NCBI GenBank assembly: GCA_020630975.1
Contig: JAHDID010000003.1
Span: 138,474 to 202,473, forward strand
Origin: Verrucomicrobiota bacterium
Lineage (GTDB): Bacteria; Verrucomicrobiota; Verrucomicrobiia; Verrucomicrobiales; DEV007
DNA length: 64,000 nt
Direction of reading: 5' to 3'
Below, piece after piece: positions 9,167-18,410 of the stretch (the first letter of the stretch is position 1; the number at the start of each line of letters is the position of its first letter). The notes under the pieces were generated by a model. The model saw only the letters and a program-made list of their open reading frames with translations. It searched no databases and was not told the origin of the DNA. The position numbers were made by a program, and so were the translations under genes.

Positions 9167-11434
9167 ATGAGAACAATCACCCACCAGATCATCTCGCTGC
9201 TAGCGGCTGCCGCCATGGTCAGCAGTCTCGCTGCCGCAGAGCAGACCACCAAAAAGAAGAAGACACCATCTCAGCGTATCGATGCCCTAGTGAAGCAGGG
9301 GCTGTCGGCTCAGGAGATGGAGCCAAACCCTAAGATCGATGATCATACCTTTGTCCGCCGGATCTACCTAGATATCGCGGGCCGCATCCCGACGCAGGAG
9401 GAGACCAGTGCTTTCGTCGAGCAAAAGCACCCCAAAAAGCGCGATCGCCTCATCGATGAGCTGCTCGAGTCCGATGCCTATGTGTCGAACTACTACCACT
9501 TCTGGGCCGATCTGCTGCGTGCCCGCACCGCCATCAATGGCAACAACCTCGGCTCTGGCTCGGGCCGCGCCTACGAGGCCTGGATCAAACAAGCTCTGCG
9601 CGAGAACAAACCCTACGATGAGATGGTGCGCGAGTTGATCACCGCCACCGGCCACAGCTGGGAGAATGGCGCCGTCGGCTACTACCTGCGCGACTACGGT
9701 ATGCCGCTCGACAATACCGCGATGACTGCCCAGGTCTTTCTCGGTACTCAGATCGTCTGTGCCCAGTGTCACAACCACCCTTTCGATAAGTGGACGCAGA
9801 TGGACTACTACCACATGGCGGCATTCACCTACGGGATGATGACTACCAATAATCTGCCGAGTGGCAACCAATCCGTCCAGCAGGCGATCGGCCAGATGCC
9901 GCGTACTAAGAACTTTTCTCAGGATCAGCAGCGCGAGCTGCGCCGCTCTTTCTCCGAGATCCTCAAGCCTGTGCGCTTCAACAACGTCATCGAGACCAAG
10001 CGCCGCGTGAAGCTGCCGCATGACTATGCCTACAGCGATGCCAAGCCCAAGAGCACCGTCAAGCCAGCCTCCATCATGGGGCCGGAGGCGGTCATCAGTC
10101 CCAACACACCGCTCTCCGAGAGTTTTGCCGATTGGCTGACCTCGCCGGAGAATCCGCGCTTTACCAAAGTCATCGCCAATCGCCTGTGGAAGCGTGCCTT
10201 TGGTCTGGGGCTGATCGAGCCGGTCGACAATATCACCGATCGCACCACCGCATCGAATCCCGAGCTACTCGATTACCTCGAGCAGCTATTACGCGATCTC
10301 GACTACGATATGCGCGCCTACCTGGCTGCTATCTACAAGTCGCAGTCCTACCAGCGTGCCGCCACGCTCGAGGAGCACCCGCTCGGGGCGCCCTACTACT
10401 TTCAGGGCCCTATCCTGCGCCGCATGACGTCTGAGCAGGTGTGGGATTCGCTAGTCGGTATGTTTCGCGAAGATCCCGATAGTCCCGACGAGATGTGGGA
10501 GCTGAAAGGCCGCGGCGAGATCCTGCGCCGCCAGATAGTCGGCGAGGCGATCTACAACCAGCCTGCCAAAGCTATCGTCAAGCACGGGCTCAATATCCGC
10601 GAGGTGCAGGGTCAGCTATCCGAGCGTATCGATGCAGCGGTAGCTCAGCTCACCGAGGCGCGAGAGACTGGCGATCAGGAAAAGATCTCTGCGGCCACTA
10701 GAGAAGTGCAGAAGGTGCGCCGCGAGCTGGTCGTGCAGATCGAGCGCCAGGTCTACCTAGCAGGGCTGCAGCACGGTCTCGACAAGCCGCAGAGCCTTAG
10801 CTCCGAGGAGTCAGAGCAGCTATTCACCGAGCTAGCCGCCTACATCCAGGAGCAAAAGCCCGATAGCGAGATGACCAGTGTCGAGTCGGTCATCGATGCC
10901 GAGGGCGGTATCATCCGCGATATCACTCAGGGACTACTGGCCAAAGACCTTAAAGCGCTGCGCTCCAAGCAAGAGAAGCAGAAGGATGCGGCTATCGAGC
11001 GCTGGGGTGTCGATACCAAGCAAGAGAAAGTCTCATTCAAAAATTTTGCCCTCGGCTACACGCGCTTCATCCGCGCCTCCGAGATGCCATCGCCAGCACC
11101 CGCAGGTCACTTTCTCCGCGAGTTTGGCCAGAGCGACCGCGAGATGATCAATAACTCTAATGACCAAGCCGCTGTCACCCAGGCACTGACCATGCTCAAT
11201 GGTCAGCTAGGCTTCGCCCTAGCCAATCCCTACTCCAAGCTCTCCCGAGCGATGAAAGGTATGAATGGCAAAGAGCGGCTCGAGCATCTTTACCTATCTT
11301 TCTACAGCCGCCCGCCGAGCGACTACGAGCTAAAGCTATTTCAACAATCCTGGAAATCCGATCCCGAAGCCGCTTCCTTTTCCAGTATGGCCTGGACGCT
11401 GCTGAATACTAGGCAATTCCTCTTCGTAAACTAA
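9167..11434 (+). CDS. Secreted DUF1549/DUF1553 protein
   Basis: The 755-residue product has a signal peptide (residues 1-23, SLAAAEQ). The DUF1549 region starts at DHTFVRRIYLDIAGRIPTQEE. A single CAQCHNHPFDKW (CxxCH, possible heme c site) precedes a DUF1553 region: ESFADWLTSPENPRFTKVIANRLWKRAFG, NPELLDYLEQLL, then a conserved C-terminal NTRQFLFVN. These families are large exported proteins of planctomycetes and verrucomicrobia, of unknown biochemistry and often next to sulfatases. Unlike the paralogue at 40933 it lacks the N-terminal PSCyt1 cytochrome domain. It forms a pair with the following DUF1501 gene, separated by 58 bp that hold the 21-bp repeats. Confidence 0.92.
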   Translation: MRTITHQIISLLAAAAMVSSLAAAEQTTKKKKTPSQRIDALVKQGLSAQEMEPNPKIDDHTFVRRIYLDIAGRIPTQEETSAFVEQKHPKKRDRLIDELLESDAYVSNYYHFWADLLRARTAINGNNLGSGSGRAYEAWIKQALRENKPYDEMVRELITATGHSWENGAVGYYLRDYGMPLDNTAMTAQVFLGTQIVCAQCHNHPFDKWTQMDYYHMAAFTYGMMTTNNLPSGNQSVQQAIGQMPRTKNFSQDQQRELRRSFSEILKPVRFNNVIETKRRVKLPHDYAYSDAKPKSTVKPASIMGPEAVISPNTPLSESFADWLTSPENPRFTKVIANRLWKRAFGLGLIEPVDNITDRTTASNPELLDYLEQLLRDLDYDMRAYLAAIYKSQSYQRAATLEEHPLGAPYYFQGPILRRMTSEQVWDSLVGMFREDPDSPDEMWELKGRGEILRRQIVGEAIYNQPAKAIVKHGLNIREVQGQLSERIDAAVAQLTEARETGDQEKISAATREVQKVRRELVVQIERQVYLAGLQHGLDKPQSLSSEESEQLFTELAAYIQEQKPDSEMTSVESVIDAEGGIIRDITQGLLAKDLKALRSKQEKQKDAAIERWGVDTKQEKVSFKNFALGYTRFIRASEMPSPAPAGHFLREFGQSDREMINNSNDQAAVTQALTMLNGQLGFALANPYSKLSRAMKGMNGKERLEHLYLSFYSRPPSDYELKLFQQSWKSDPEAASFSSMAWTLLNTRQFLFVN

Positions 11435-11447
11435 CCAAATCGCCCAA

Positions 11448-11485
11448 TTCAATAGGGTACAATTTTTATTCAATAGGGTACAATC
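11448..11485 (+). repeat. 21-bp-periodic repeat, locus 1 (two units)
   Basis: Two copies of TTCAATAGGGTACAAT(T/C) begin at 11448 and 11469, exactly 21 bp apart. They fill the gap between the DUF1549/DUF1553 stop and the DUF1501 start, ending 7 bp before the ATG. The same unit recurs at 40853 and, inverted, at 51506. Confidence 0.85.
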
Positions 11486-11492
11486 AAAGAAT

Positions 11493-12776
11493 ATGAGCCA
11501 AAGTGACCTATCCAGACGCCACTTCGTAAATCGCGCCGCGAAGACTTTCCTAGGAGTATCGGCTCTAGGCGGACTACCTGCAGGTCTACACGCTGCGGGC
11601 AAAGGCGCCTCCGATCTGCGCATGGAGAATCCCACCGCCAAACGAGTCATCTACCTATACATGACTGGTGGCATGTCGCATATCGACACCCTAGATCCAA
11701 AGAAGCCAGGTAGCGAAGTGATGGGGCCTAATAAGCGCCTATCCACCGCAGTCGATGGTATGCGCTTCACCGACAATCTGCAACGCCTGCGCAAACACGC
11801 CGACAAGCTGGCTGTGATCAATAGCATGACGTCGACCCAGGGCGCGCACAAACAGGGCAACTACTACATGCACACCAGCTACGAGATGCGTAGCTCCATC
11901 CGCCACCCAGCCATGGGAGCGTGGATGCTCCAGTTTCAGGGCAAGGGCAATCCCGAGATACCGGGCAATGTGCTCCTAGGTAATGATTCCAATCACCCCG
12001 GTGCAGGCTTTCTGCCCTCGCGCCTCTCTCCCGTATCGCTCACCGACCCGGCTGGAGGTCTGCGCAATGTCGAGCAGCGCCTAGCTGATGATCGATTCGA
12101 TTTTCACCTCGATCTCGCTCAGAAGCTCGATCAACCATTCGTCGAGAAGTACGATCAAAAAAACGTGCGTGCCTACACCGACATGTACGACGACGCCATC
12201 ACCCTGATGAAGAGCAAAGACCTCAAGGCATTTGATCTATCTCAGGAGCCGGAGAAGCTCAAAAAAGCCTACGGCACCGGCCGCTTTGGTCAGGGCTGTC
12301 TACTCGCCCGCCGCCTGATCGAGCACGATGTCCGCTACGTCGAGGTCTCCTACGGCAGCTGGGATACCCATGCCTCGAACTTTGTGAATGTGCCCGAGCG
12401 CGCCGAAGAGCTCGACCAAGGCATGAGCACCCTACTAGCCGATCTAGAGCGCCGCGGACTACTAGAGGATACCCTAGTCGTCCTAGCCACCGAGTTTGGT
12501 CGCACCCCAGAGATCAACCAGAATGAGGGCCGCGACCACCATCCCCAAGCCTTTTCCTGTGCCCTAGCCGGCGGCGGCATCAAAGGCGGCACCGTCTACG
12601 GCAAGACCGACGAGCGCGGCGCCGAGATTCTAGAAAATCCAGTAGAGATACCCGACCTAAACGCCACCATCGCCTACGCCCTAGGCATGCCCCTCAATCA
12701 GGTAGTATATAGCCCCAGCATGCGACCATTCACCATTGCTGATAAGGGTAAGCCTGTGGTGGATTTGTTTGGGTAG
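11493..12776 (+). CDS. DUF1501 protein with Tat signal
   Basis: The 427-residue product begins with a twin-arginine signal (SRRHFVNRAAKTFLG, cleavage after LHAAG), so folded export is likely. Family landmarks are VIYLYMTGGMSHIDTLDPKKPG, the cluster GRFGQGCLLARRLIEHDVRYVEV, WDTHASNF, LATEFGRTPEIN, GRDHHPQAFSCALAGGGIKGGTVYG and IPDLNATIAYALG. DUF1501 proteins belong to the alkaline phosphatase/sulfatase superfamily but lack the formylglycine motif; the substrate is unknown. It is almost certainly co-expressed with the preceding gene, since the two families are repeatedly found together. The start follows the 21-bp repeats by 7 bp, with no clear Shine-Dalgarno sequence. Confidence 0.92.
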   Translation: MSQSDLSRRHFVNRAAKTFLGVSALGGLPAGLHAAGKGASDLRMENPTAKRVIYLYMTGGMSHIDTLDPKKPGSEVMGPNKRLSTAVDGMRFTDNLQRLRKHADKLAVINSMTSTQGAHKQGNYYMHTSYEMRSSIRHPAMGAWMLQFQGKGNPEIPGNVLLGNDSNHPGAGFLPSRLSPVSLTDPAGGLRNVEQRLADDRFDFHLDLAQKLDQPFVEKYDQKNVRAYTDMYDDAITLMKSKDLKAFDLSQEPEKLKKAYGTGRFGQGCLLARRLIEHDVRYVEVSYGSWDTHASNFVNVPERAEELDQGMSTLLADLERRGLLEDTLVVLATEFGRTPEINQNEGRDHHPQAFSCALAGGGIKGGTVYGKTDERGAEILENPVEIPDLNATIAYALGMPLNQVVYSPSMRPFTIADKGKPVVDLFG

Positions 12777-12938
12777 GGCAGCTTAGGGTAGCTTCAAATC
12801 CTGCAGTAAGTCCTATAGGAGTCTTTCGGGATCGCTCAAATCAAAATGGCTGCGCCCAAAAACTGCTCTCAGTATCCCTAGTGTTATATTTAATTCTTGG
12901 TTGAAAAAATAATCCGAGATCGATACAATCAGCATTTG

Positions 12939-14624
12939 ATGCAAAGACCTTGTTTCCTAATTGTTTTATTGTTAACTGCGTTCTCACATTATAGCACCGC
13001 TTTTAGCGCACCTTCTGGAGCTAAAGAGTTTGGCGGCAACCATTACCAAGTAGAGAAGGTTAGAGATCCGGTCACTTGGGATGAGGCGCAGGCTAAGGCA
13101 GAGGAGTTGGGTGGTCACCTTGTTAGCATTGAAGCGCCGAGCGAACTGGACTTCGTAAAAGAGTTAACCGAAAGTGAAAGAGGTGAGAGGATTTGGATTG
13201 GTGCCTTCAGAGATTCGGGTCAGAAATGGCAGTGGGTCAATGGAGAGCCAGTAACACTCCAAGTGAATGGGTCTTTTTCGGATTGGCGCACGCGTGTGAT
13301 GTTAGGGCCAAAAGGGGTTATATGGGGAGCTAGAGATACTAGCCTGTTCGAGTATTTCGTTGTGGAATATCCAAAAGAAAAGCCAACGCTCACGCTGCCT
13401 GCGCAAGAGACTCCAACAGAAGAGGATGCGGATACATCCGAGGATGAAATCGAGTTAACAGATGCATTTATTGCTGGTAATGAGTTTGCTAATGAGATTC
13501 CATTAGTAAGATCGCAAACCAAGGTGAACGGTCTTTTGGTGCTGTCTTTGTTGAGTTCTGAGCAGGCAGGCTCTGCTTCACCTATGACGCTTTCTGCTCT
13601 AAGTGGCGATAAATCCGCAGCTGCTTCAGTCAAGTTTAATCAAGGTGTTGGCCCCATGATGAGTAAAGCCTTGCATGAGGTTGTTAAATTCACGGAGCTG
13701 CGCCATGAAGGCTGGCCAAAGGGCAAGCAGATAGAGATTTCATTTGAAAACAAATACAATCCCAAAGATGGCCCCTCTGCTGCTGTCGCATGTGCTCTGC
13801 TACTCGAATCAGCTATCAAAGGGCACGATATTGATCCAGGTTTCGCGGTGACAGGGGACTTGAATGCAGACGGCTCCGTCCAACCTGTCGGCGGTATTGA
13901 TGCTAAAGTTCGCGGGGCAAGCAAGAGGAGTTGTACACACGTCGCAATCCCCGAGAAGAATACCGTTGATGTTTATGATACTGTGCTAATGAAGGGCTAT
14001 GGTCCGATCACCGAAATACAGGTATTTTCGATCAGTGACTTCGATCAAGCCGATGCCTTGGCTAAGGTTGAGAAAGATCAGATCGTCGCAAACAGCATAG
14101 CAAATTTCCAGAAGATCACTAGTGTATACGAAAAAAATCCGACTGGGTTTGCTCGAACCCTTTCGCATCCAAAGATGATCTTACTACTTGAAGAGATTCT
14201 CGAGGGAACGCCTAATCATCTATCGGCGAAAATTTTATTGGATCATGCAAAGGGTAATGCTCCCAAGTCGTTATCTGTCCACGGTTCGACGGCATTCATC
14301 GAGCGGGAAGCTTATTCTATTACTGATGTTATTGATAATAAAGGCAAGGTGGGTAAACTAAGCGCGCTCAGTGGTAACCAGGTTGTTGAGGCTATAAGCC
14401 TTCTCCGTAACAGCAAAAATAAACTTGATGAGCGTACTTGGAAGTGGGCGGGGCAGTTGATTCATTTTGGCACACTGCTCAATAGGCTGCAGACAAATCC
14501 CCCCAGCTCTGTGAATCAGCACAATAAACTAGTAGCGGAGATTAATGCAGCCGGTGACGCTGTCCGAGCAGAAAGACGAAATTTATTCAACAGCCCTGAG
14601 GTGATGGAGGAGCTTCTCCAGTAG
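12939..14624 (+). CDS. Exported C-type lectin / Lon-type (S16) protease fusion
   Basis: The 561-residue product starts with a signal peptide (MQRPCFLIVLLLTAF...AFSA). A C-type lectin-like domain follows (about 30-150: TWDEAQAKAEELGGHLVSIEAPSE, IWIGAFRD, WQWVNGEP, FVVEYP). After an acidic linker (about 160-180) comes an S16 Lon-type proteolytic domain. Ser280 in KDGPSAAVACALL and Lys323 in PVGGIDAKVRGA form the dyad; their 43-residue spacing equals that of E. coli Lon (S679/K722). No AAA+ domain is present. The last 150 residues are helical and unassigned. Start 12939 was chosen because it opens the signal peptide. Base composition is AT-richer than in flanking genes. Confidence 0.85.
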   Translation: MQRPCFLIVLLLTAFSHYSTAFSAPSGAKEFGGNHYQVEKVRDPVTWDEAQAKAEELGGHLVSIEAPSELDFVKELTESERGERIWIGAFRDSGQKWQWVNGEPVTLQVNGSFSDWRTRVMLGPKGVIWGARDTSLFEYFVVEYPKEKPTLTLPAQETPTEEDADTSEDEIELTDAFIAGNEFANEIPLVRSQTKVNGLLVLSLLSSEQAGSASPMTLSALSGDKSAAASVKFNQGVGPMMSKALHEVVKFTELRHEGWPKGKQIEISFENKYNPKDGPSAAVACALLLESAIKGHDIDPGFAVTGDLNADGSVQPVGGIDAKVRGASKRSCTHVAIPEKNTVDVYDTVLMKGYGPITEIQVFSISDFDQADALAKVEKDQIVANSIANFQKITSVYEKNPTGFARTLSHPKMILLLEEILEGTPNHLSAKILLDHAKGNAPKSLSVHGSTAFIEREAYSITDVIDNKGKVGKLSALSGNQVVEAISLLRNSKNKLDERTWKWAGQLIHFGTLLNRLQTNPPSSVNQHNKLVAEINAAGDAVRAERRNLFNSPEVMEELLQ

Positions 14625-14860
14625 TAGTATCGCGGATTGTTGGTCAATAAATATGGGCTTCGATGTTTTTGGTGAAATTTATTGCGGTATGTACCATATG
14701 TTCATCTTGATGGTCGGGAAACAGTTGTGTCTCGGTTTTCAGATATAGCAGTAGCCGATCAATGTATGCCTAGAGTGCAATTTCCTGAGTGTTAGGCAGG
14801 TTCGCTATGGATGCGCCATTTTTTGGTCATGTTTATGGATGTTGGTGATTTGTAGATGTC

Positions 14861-14903
14861 TGATTGAGTTGTTGCCTATGATTTTCCGAAATTAACTCAA
14901 TCA
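14861..14903 (+). promoter_or_regulatory. Perfect 10-bp inverted repeat over the SGNH gene start
   Basis: TGATTGAGTT (14861-14870) and AACTCAATCA (14894-14903) are perfect inverted copies, 23 nt apart. The second arm includes the first base of the ATG at 14903. It may be an operator or an RNA stem that hides the ribosome-binding region. Confidence 0.5.
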
Positions 14904-16021
14904 TGAAATACTATCTAAATGTAAGGCATTTTCTCGCGATCGCTATCCTAGCGATAGGTGGGGCGGTATCACTTGCCTCCCCGTTCACTCCACCTGTGGA
15001 GATGCAGTCGATCTTCTTAGACGAGGTCTCTTCGACTGAGTGGTACTGGATGGAAGATTTCTACGGTTTAGCTGAAGGGCGGATCTACGAGTTTTCTTTT
15101 GAGATCCGAAAAGAGCCGGGCTGCTCTGCCCAGGGTGCTTTCGTCAGCGTCATGTCTTATGTGGCTGACACAGGAAAAAAGAAAGAAAACTACCTGCTAG
15201 CAGAACGCCTCGGATCGGATGTGCCTGCCGACGGAAAATGGCATAAGGTATCCGGAAAGTTCAAAACTGAGGCTCCGGCAGGCAAAACATTCGTCCGCAA
15301 TGTGAATGATGCATTCCGCGCCTCCCTGATCCTCTACAACAAGGGGAGAACAGGTAAGGCGGTTTCGATACGAGAGTTCTCGGGGGCTCCGAAATACGTC
15401 ACCTATGATTACCTAGGTGAAAAAGATCCTGATCTGCCCCAGATCCTGCTGATCGGCGATAGTACGATGATGCATACCTACACAGCCAAAGTGAAGGCTT
15501 TTGCCGGACAGGCTGCGATCTATTACATCCCTGTGAACGCTGGATTAACCAAAACATCGATCCGCAAATACCGTCGCTGGGTAGGCGAAAAGAGATGGGA
15601 TGTGATCTATTTCAACAGCGGTATCCACGATCTCACTAGGCAGGATGACAAAGGCAAAAAGTCCGACGACCAGCCCAATCGAACGCCTATCGATGAGTAT
15701 CAAGAAAACCTAAGGCTGATCGCGGACTTCTTAAAGACCACAGATGCCGATCTCATCTGGAGAAGTATCACGCCATTCCGGGATGGTGTAGCAGGGCGGT
15801 CGAACACAGATATGGAAATCTACAACGCCCGCGCGGAAAAGGTGATGAAGGCTGCGGGTATCCCGATACACGCTGTCACTGCATCCCATCGAGATGAGCT
15901 GCGCGCCCTGTCCAGCGATGGTGTGCATTTCAGCCGTGAAGGTAACGAACTACTCGCACAGCTATTGAAGGATTATCTCGCTGAAACGGGGATACTCAGT
16001 GCGGATCAGCACCCCAAATAG
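14903..16021 (+). CDS. Exported SGNH/GDSL hydrolase with N-terminal beta domain
   Basis: The 372-residue product has a signal peptide (about 1-25). An N-terminal beta-rich region (about 30-165) looks like a carbohydrate-binding module (GRIYEFSFEIRKEPG, DGKWHKVSGKFKT). An SGNH hydrolase domain follows. The catalytic residues are Ser187 in LLIGDSTMM, and Asp339 and His342 in SSDGVHFS. The Asn/Gly-type block is FNSGIHDL, with Gly-Ile in place of the common Gly-x-Asn. The family includes acetyl-xylan and other carbohydrate esterases, so de-acetylation of a glycan is inferred. A perfect inverted repeat spans its start. A palindromic element follows the stop. Confidence 0.85.
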   Translation: MKYYLNVRHFLAIAILAIGGAVSLASPFTPPVEMQSIFLDEVSSTEWYWMEDFYGLAEGRIYEFSFEIRKEPGCSAQGAFVSVMSYVADTGKKKENYLLAERLGSDVPADGKWHKVSGKFKTEAPAGKTFVRNVNDAFRASLILYNKGRTGKAVSIREFSGAPKYVTYDYLGEKDPDLPQILLIGDSTMMHTYTAKVKAFAGQAAIYYIPVNAGLTKTSIRKYRRWVGEKRWDVIYFNSGIHDLTRQDDKGKKSDDQPNRTPIDEYQENLRLIADFLKTTDADLIWRSITPFRDGVAGRSNTDMEIYNARAEKVMKAAGIPIHAVTASHRDELRALSSDGVHFSREGNELLAQLLKDYLAETGILSADQHPK

Positions 16022-16042
16022 AAGGCAAAGTCGGCTGATCCA

Positions 16043-16250
16043 GTGCTCATGGGCGACGCCTGATGGGCTTATGCAGTCCGGCGACGGGACGTGCGCCGCT
16101 CCTTGAGCGTGAGTCTGCGTAGTCCAGCCTACGAGTACAAGGAGGGGCTGCCTTCAGCTGCCCGGCTACCTCCGCCGAAGCCTATGGCTCAGCCTGCCGG
16201 GCAGCTGAAGGCAGCCCCTCCTTGATTTTGATTCTTCGCCCTTATCACGG
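16043..16250 (+). repeat. Palindromic element, copy A
   Basis: Arms 16138-16166 and 16196-16224 (CAAGGAGGGGCTGCCTTCAG... and its inverse) are perfectly complementary over 29 bp around a 29-nt loop. Upstream, 16043-16140 matches, inverted, the segment 18490-18590 of copy B. The trailing TTGATTCTTCGCCCTT is shared with copies B and C. It lies between the SGNH esterase and the third sulfatase. Confidence 0.9.
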
Positions 16251-16290
16251 TCTATTCCTTGAGGGGATTTCTGATTATGATACGCCATCT

Positions 16291-17781
16291 ATGATTCGAT
16301 TTTTCCATACTATTGCTGTGGGTCTTTTCACCCTATCGCCAGCAGTCGCCGAGTCCGATCGGCCCAATATCATCTTCCTGCTGGCTGATGACATGGGCTA
16401 CGGCGATTTGGGGTGTTATGGTTCGCCGGTGATCCAGTCTCCTCATCTGGACCAGCTCGCATCCGGGGGTATACGACTGACTCAGTGCTACGCTGCCAGT
16501 CCGAATTGCTCGCCAGCGCGCGCTGGTATGCTGACGGGGCGGTCACCCTACCGAGTGGGTATGTATGACTTTGCCCGGTTCCCGGCTTTGCACATCCCGA
16601 CCGCCGAGACCACGGTGGCAGAGTTGTTGAAGGACGCGGGGTACGCGACTCTGTTTGCGGGGAAATGGCATTGCTCGGGAGATTTTAGCTCGGGCAAGCA
16701 GCCCTACCCAGGTGATCATGGCTTTGATCATTGGCTGGCGGCGAAAAGCAACTTTGGTAAAGATCCCAAGGGATTCCTGCGCAATGGTGAGCCTGTCGAA
16801 AAGCTAGAGGGCTGGATGAGCGAGATCGTCGTCGACGAGGCGATCGAGTGGCTCGACCAGCGGGATAAAGAGCAGCCGTTTTTCACTTGCCTGTGGTTTA
16901 GCGAGCCGCACACCCCAGTGCTAGCTGCCGATGAATTTCGCGAGCTGTATCCAAAGGAGGTCATAGCACCCCATCTCGAGGCGCTGAAGATCTCTGGCGG
17001 TCCACAAGTGGTCCGCCGGGACAAGCTGCGCGACCCCGATCTCTACTTTGGCTGTGTGAGTATGCTCGATCATCATATCGGCCGCCTGATGAGTTATCTC
17101 AATGAGCACGGACTCGCAGAAAATACCCTGGTGGTATTCACCTCGGACAATGGCCCCGAGCATCGCACGGCCACCGCATTCGGCAGCTCCGGACATCTGC
17201 GCGGTGCCAAGGGGCACATCCACGAGGGCGGCATCCACGTGCCGGGTATCGTCCGCTGGCCAGCTCGCCTGAAAGAGGCGGGCACTTCTAGTGCAGAGCC
17301 GGTCAATGGCACAGACTGGCTACCCACCCTATGCGCGGCGGCCGGCATCACTCCCGAGCCGGTAGCCGACAAGCACATAGATGGGGCAAATGTCCTGCCC
17401 GCTCTCCTAGGCACTGGCGATACTCAGCGCCCACACCCCATGCTCTGGTGGCTGTGGCACGCCCGAGGCGGCTACGAGGTAGCGATGCGCGATGGCGATT
17501 ACAAGCTGCTGGCCACCATGCTACCGCAGAAAAATCCCGGCGACATCAGAGATGCCGTGCAGCCCGATGACTGGACCGTCATGGAGTTTATCAAGAAAGC
17601 GGACCTCGGCCGCTTCGAGATGTTTGATCTCGCCAAAGATCCATCAGAAACCACCAGCCTCGCTGAGGTAGAGAAAGAGACCTTTGAAAGACTAAAGCAA
17701 AAGATGATCAAGTTACACGCAGAGATCCGAGCCGAAGGTCCTAGCTATTCTTTATCGCGCAAACCGAAAAAGCAGAAGTAG
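16291..17781 (+). CDS. Secreted arylsulfatase-like sulfatase
   Basis: The 496-residue product has a signal peptide (1-20, SPAVA-ES). It then shows NIIFLLADDMGYGDLGCYG with Asp33-Asp34 and NCSPARAGMLTGRSPYRVG with formylglycine-precursor Cys73. GKWHCSGDF, FTSDNGPEHR and GGIHVPGIVRWP complete the sulfatase core. The C-S-P-A-R variant and ADDMGYGDLGCYG are typical of the arylsulfatase A/N-acetylgalactosamine sulfatase branch. ATG 16291 opens the signal peptide, and the 23 upstream in-frame codons partly overlap the palindromic element. It may act on the same glycan as the esterase upstream, but this is inference. Confidence 0.92.
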   Translation: MIRFFHTIAVGLFTLSPAVAESDRPNIIFLLADDMGYGDLGCYGSPVIQSPHLDQLASGGIRLTQCYAASPNCSPARAGMLTGRSPYRVGMYDFARFPALHIPTAETTVAELLKDAGYATLFAGKWHCSGDFSSGKQPYPGDHGFDHWLAAKSNFGKDPKGFLRNGEPVEKLEGWMSEIVVDEAIEWLDQRDKEQPFFTCLWFSEPHTPVLAADEFRELYPKEVIAPHLEALKISGGPQVVRRDKLRDPDLYFGCVSMLDHHIGRLMSYLNEHGLAENTLVVFTSDNGPEHRTATAFGSSGHLRGAKGHIHEGGIHVPGIVRWPARLKEAGTSSAEPVNGTDWLPTLCAAAGITPEPVADKHIDGANVLPALLGTGDTQRPHPMLWWLWHARGGYEVAMRDGDYKLLATMLPQKNPGDIRDAVQPDDWTVMEFIKKADLGRFEMFDLAKDPSETTSLAEVEKETFERLKQKMIKLHAEIRAEGPSYSLSRKPKKQK

Positions 17782-17783
17782 GC

Positions 17784-17807
17784 AAAACGTGATTACCAGC
17801 GTTTTTT
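17784..17807 (+). terminator. Possible weak terminator after the third sulfatase
   Basis: AAAACG and CGTTTT form a 6-bp stem with a 10-nt loop, running into a T6 tract just after the stop at 17781. Confidence 0.4.
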
Positions 17808-17850
17808 AACTGCCAAATTGATACCAGGGATTGAAGGCCTCACTTCTGAA

Positions 17851-18306
17851 ATGGAAAGCCTCATCTTTATTGTCTCTTTACTTGGGTTGGGGTACATATG
17901 GATTCTCGTTTCTAATCGCCTTGACGAATACAGAACAAAGAGGCTCCTTGCTAGATTAGCTCTTGAGAGAAAAGAGGGCTTTGATGAATTTTGGAAATTT
18001 TCCTCTCAGGCATTCTCGAAAGAAGTTGGGGAATTTATGTACTCGCTGATAAGAGAGTTTATAAATGAACTCGATTTCCATCCCGACTTCCCATTACGTC
18101 CAGGCGACAAGCTATTGAAAATCTTGGGCAATAATGAGTATTACTCCGAATACATCTTCGATATTACGGTAGAAGAGTTTGTAGAAAGTGAATTTGAGGA
18201 GAACTTTTTTGTTTTCCCTCAACTAGTCAACAAGACAGTCGAAGAGTTGATCTCCTTCACTGAGTCTTTCATTTTGAAACACCCGAATATGGCAAAGCAG
18301 AACTAG
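17851..18306 (+). CDS. Unrecognised small membrane-anchored acidic protein
   Basis: No family is recognised for this 151-residue protein. It has one N-terminal hydrophobic segment (SLIFIVSLLGLGYIWILVS, about residues 3-21), a basic stop-transfer region (RTKRLLARL) and an acidic helical body. The middle, FPLRPGDKLLKILG...ITVEEFVESEF, loosely resembles the acyl-carrier-like DUF1493 layout, but I cannot assign it. ATG 17851 is chosen; an in-frame TTG at 17818 would add 11 residues. The gene is clearly more AT-rich than the sulfatase before it, which suggests separate ancestry. Confidence 0.6.
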   Translation: MESLIFIVSLLGLGYIWILVSNRLDEYRTKRLLARLALERKEGFDEFWKFSSQAFSKEVGEFMYSLIREFINELDFHPDFPLRPGDKLLKILGNNEYYSEYIFDITVEEFVESEFEENFFVFPQLVNKTVEELISFTESFILKHPNMAKQN

Positions 18307-18410
18307 CGACCAACTACATGCTAGGAGCCTTTTGGCGCAATCCATTGGGTACATCCAAAGGCTTTGGCAAACCTGCCTGTGATATTTTTTGAGCCTGCAT
18401 CTATATGGCT

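Noticed and set aside
11448-11485. Tandem repeats considered as a CRISPR array
   Set aside because: The repeat is 17 bp with only about 4 bp between units and two or three copies; no cas gene is present.
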